Shown here piece after piece: positions 62,395-64,000 of a DNA stretch of 64,000 bases. The DNA lies in NCBI RefSeq assembly GCF_002806975.1, contig NZ_NIHD01000003.1:62001-126000 (forward strand), given 5' to 3'. Positions within the stretch are counted from its first letter, which is position 1; each line of letters opens with the position of its first letter. The translations under genes were made by a program, and so were the position numbers. Source of the stretch: Marinobacter aromaticivorans. GTDB taxonomy: Bacteria > Pseudomonadota > Gammaproteobacteria > Pseudomonadales > Oleiphilaceae. A model generated the notes under the pieces. The model worked only from the letters and a program-made list of their open reading frames with translations. It did not search any database and was not told the DNA's origin.

Positions 62395-62581
62395 AATAAA
62401 CCTCGATTGGAGCGCGGTGTGTGGCGATGGACAGGAAGGATAACGGCGGAGATTGTTGTTGCCAAGTTCTGGTGGAAAAGCACGGGTGAAACACCAGACT
62501 CAAGATCGTGGCCACGCAGTCGATACCCGACAAAGAAGCTATTCGTTAACCGGGATTTCCTGACCTGTTAGGTGACATGCC

Positions 62582-63382
62582 ATGGCACAGAATCAAACCG
62601 CAGAAAAGGCGTTAGCCGGCGCAGCGCAGGGCGCTGTGTTGCGGCCCGGGCGAGCGGCTGATCCTGTGCCCGGGAACGCGCTGCCGGCAGCCAGCCGGGC
62701 TGGCCAGCAGGTGGCTGCAGCACCGGCCGGAAGCGATGGGCAGGAGGCAGAAGCCCGTCAGCGACAACTGAGGCTGATGCTGCGCCAGTGCGACCGGGTA
62801 CTGTTAATGGACTTTGAGCTTCTGGCCATGAACGACTGGCCAGACAATTTCAGTGTTGCAACGGCGCGCCGGCGCAGGGATCTGTGGCTGTTCAGCGCCC
62901 TGTTGGCAGCCGTCGTATTCCTCAGCGGCCTGACGGGCTTTGTGCCTGCCTGGATCGCCGGTGGCGGGTTTGGTGCTTTCGTGATTATTCTGCTACTGGG
63001 CATTCCAGCCGTGCGACGGCTCTATACCGCAACGCCTTCTTACCTGGATTTGCTGATCAAACGCCAGCGAATGCTTCGCGATGCGCGAAAACACGCTGAA
63101 CATCTCGAGGGTGAAGAGGGGCTGATCTGGCAGTGCGCCCGCATGGCAGAATTTAACCCTACCCTGAGAAACACCCGTTTCAGCGGTCTTTTGCGCCTGT
63201 CGGAACAGACAGCGCTGCCGCGGGCTTTGTCCCGTCGCGAGCACGTAAGGCTGTACCTGATCTATCTGCTTGAGGCGGAAAAGGCTTATGATCGGGTCCA
63301 GGCCGCCTTTTTTGAAGGCAATCAGCAAGCCATTGATCGGGGATGGCAGTCAGCAGTGGCAAAGCCCGAGGGCAGAACTTGA
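62582..63382 (+). CDS. Unknown membrane protein with two transmembrane helices
   Basis: I do not recognise this 266-residue protein. Residues 1-55 are low-complexity Ala, Gln, Pro and Gly. A helical segment with MLRQCDRVLLMDFELLAM follows. Two adjacent membrane helices (about 101-121 and 123-144) form a hairpin. The C-terminal 120 residues are charged and helical (LLIKRQRMLRDARKHAEHLE, then VRLYLIYLLEAEKAYDRV), probably cytoplasmic. No enzymatic motif is visible. Its stop codon overlaps the -35 element of the psrA promoter. The 187-base gap before it contains a short inverted repeat (TCTGGTG/CACCAGA, 62468-62498) of unknown use. Confidence 0.7.
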   Translation: MAQNQTAEKALAGAAQGAVLRPGRAADPVPGNALPAASRAGQQVAAAPAGSDGQEAEARQRQLRLMLRQCDRVLLMDFELLAMNDWPDNFSVATARRRRDLWLFSALLAAVVFLSGLTGFVPAWIAGGGFGAFVIILLLGIPAVRRLYTATPSYLDLLIKRQRMLRDARKHAEHLEGEEGLIWQCARMAEFNPTLRNTRFSGLLRLSEQTALPRALSRREHVRLYLIYLLEAEKAYDRVQAAFFEGNQQAIDRGWQSAVAKPEGRT

Positions 63383-63407
63383 CATAAATGTGCTTCAAAC
63401 GTATGTT
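63379..63407 (+). promoter_or_regulatory. Sigma-70 promoter of psrA
   Basis: A perfect -35 TTGACA (63379-63384) is followed after 17 bases by TATGTT (63402-63407), a fair -10. It overlaps the stop codon of the upstream gene and lies about 40 bases before the psrA ATG. Confidence 0.7.
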
Positions 63408-63422
63408 TCAAACAGACGTTTG
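63396..63422 (+). promoter_or_regulatory. Two overlapping PsrA-type operators
   Basis: CAAAC-GTAT-GTTTC (63396-63409) and CAAAC-AGAC-GTTTG (63409-63422) both match the published PsrA box pattern G/CAAAC-N2-4-GTTTG/C; the second is a perfect palindrome in its arms. They share one base, and the first covers the -10 region of the promoter. Bound PsrA should therefore repress its own gene, as described in Pseudomonas. Confidence 0.8.
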
Positions 63423-63442
63423 CTAAAGGCACTGAAAACAAA

Positions 63443-64000
63443 ATGGCCCAGTCGGATACTGTTGACCGAATTCTTGACGCCGCAGAAGAACTTTTCGCCG
63501 AGCGCGGTTTTTCGGAAACTTCACTGCGTATGATTACCAGCAAGGCCAAGGTAAACCTTGCGGCAGTAAATTACCACTTCGGCTCCAAGAACGCGCTGAT
63601 TCACGCTGTTTTTGCCCGCTTTCTCACTCCGTTTTCAGCAACCCTTGAGAGCGCGTTTGATCAGCTTGAGGCCCGTTGTGACGGCAAGCCGCCAACCCTG
63701 AACCAGACACTTTGGGCCCTCACCGAAAGCGCTGTGCGTATGCCCCAGCGTAATGAAAAAGGTATCTCGATTTTCATGCGACTGCTCGGGCTTGCCTATA
63801 CTCAGTCGCAGGGGCATTTGCGCAAATTTCTGGAGCAGGAATACAGCGAACCGTTCAGTCGTTTTATGGGCCTGCTGAAAGAGGCGACGCCGCAGCTTTC
63901 GGCAGTAGATCGCTACTGGCGTATACAGTTCATGCTGGGCGCAACCGCTTTTACCATGTCCAGCAGTGACGCCCTGCAGGATATTCTGCGCAACAAGCTG
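63443..64000 (+). CDS. psrA: TetR-family fatty-acid-responsive regulator PsrA (5' part)
   Basis: The gene runs off the right edge; 186 residues are visible and the frame is open to the last base. The N-terminal TetR helix-turn-helix is clear: ILDAAEELFAERGFSETSLR followed by KVNLAAVNYHFGSKNAL. The ligand-binding domain starts after residue 60 with HAVFARFLTPFSATLESAFD. In Pseudomonas PsrA senses long-chain fatty acids, represses beta-oxidation genes and itself, and activates rpoS. The twin PsrA-type operators upstream strongly support the name over other TetR proteins. Confidence 0.85.
   Translation, partial: MAQSDTVDRILDAAEELFAERGFSETSLRMITSKAKVNLAAVNYHFGSKNALIHAVFARFLTPFSATLESAFDQLEARCDGKPPTLNQTLWALTESAVRMPQRNEKGISIFMRLLGLAYTQSQGHLRKFLEQEYSEPFSRFMGLLKEATPQLSAVDRYWRIQFMLGATAFTMSSSDALQDILRNKL

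Noticed and set aside
62395..62581. FMN riboswitch or RNA leader near ribE
   Set aside because: The conserved RFN segments are not seen on the minus strand before ribE, and the region is short.
1..64000. CRISPR arrays, insertion sequences, prophage or tRNA genes
   Set aside because: No regularly spaced repeats, transposase, integrase, phage structural genes or tRNA-like folds were recognised.

Overview
The window is a dense stretch of bacterial chromosome, about 57% G+C by eye. It carries polar-flagellum, chemotaxis, cytochrome c maturation and housekeeping genes. Gene content and order closely follow the Pseudomonas flagellar/chemotaxis cluster: fleSR, fliEFGHIJ, hsbA-hsbR-hptB, fliKLMNOPQR-flhB, flhA-flhF-fleN-fliA, cheYZAB-motCD-parC-parP-cheW, then ccmA-I. 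Several departures (uraA-upp inside the cluster, the HsbA/HsbR/HptB genes between fliJ and fliK, psrA at the right edge) fit a marine gammaproteobacterium of the Marinobacter type. That assignment is inference from gene content, not from a marker gene.

Layout. 1-2 kb: the end of the FleS kinase and the FleR sigma-54 activator, closed by a clear terminator. 2.2-8.1 kb: a sigma-54 promoter and fliEFGHIJ (export ATPase, switch and MS ring); fliF carries an in-frame amber codon. 8.2-10.7 kb: an anti-sigma-antagonist/phosphatase/phosphotransfer module. 10.8-17.7 kb: fliK and fliLMNOPQR-flhB, each group behind its own sigma-54 site. 17.9-19.8 kb: uracil permease and uracil phosphoribosyltransferase on the opposite strand. 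20-25.3 kb: flhA (sigma-54 site), flhF, fleN, fliA, which set export, pole position, number and late gene expression. 25.4-33.8 kb: the chemosensory core with a MotCD stator and the ParC/ParP polar-array system. 33.8-37.6 kb: a DUF2802 membrane protein, then a methyltransferase-like/GspE fusion ATPase translationally coupled to a MoxR-like AAA ATPase. 37.6-39.3 kb (minus): a FlhB C-domain-only protein and a second FliK. 39.4-46.7 kb: complete ccmABCDEFGHI. 46.8-53.7 kb (minus): a MoxR/DUF58/DUF4381/BatA/BatB-C/BatD operon. 53.9-64 kb: giant NAD-glutamate dehydrogenase, beta-carbonic anhydrase, the paired rRNA methyltransferases RsmC and RlmG, riboflavin synthase (minus), an unknown membrane protein, and psrA behind a promoter overlapped by two PsrA-type operators.

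How it works together. FleSR and RpoN drive the sigma-54 promoters; FlhF/FleN place and count the flagellum; FliA turns on late genes; the Che and ParC/ParP proteins build the polar signalling array that acts on FliM/FliN. The strongest candidate for something undescribed is the coupled pair at 34267-37649: a PCMT-like methyltransferase domain fused to a type II secretion/type IV pilus ATPase, followed with a 4-nt overlap by an AAA ATPase, with no pilin or secretin nearby. The most consequential defect is the premature stop in fliF.

No tRNA, rRNA, CRISPR array, insertion sequence or prophage gene was seen. No gap between genes exceeds 300 bases; the three largest (1998-2245, 17666-17929, 19828-20060) are described under their sites.
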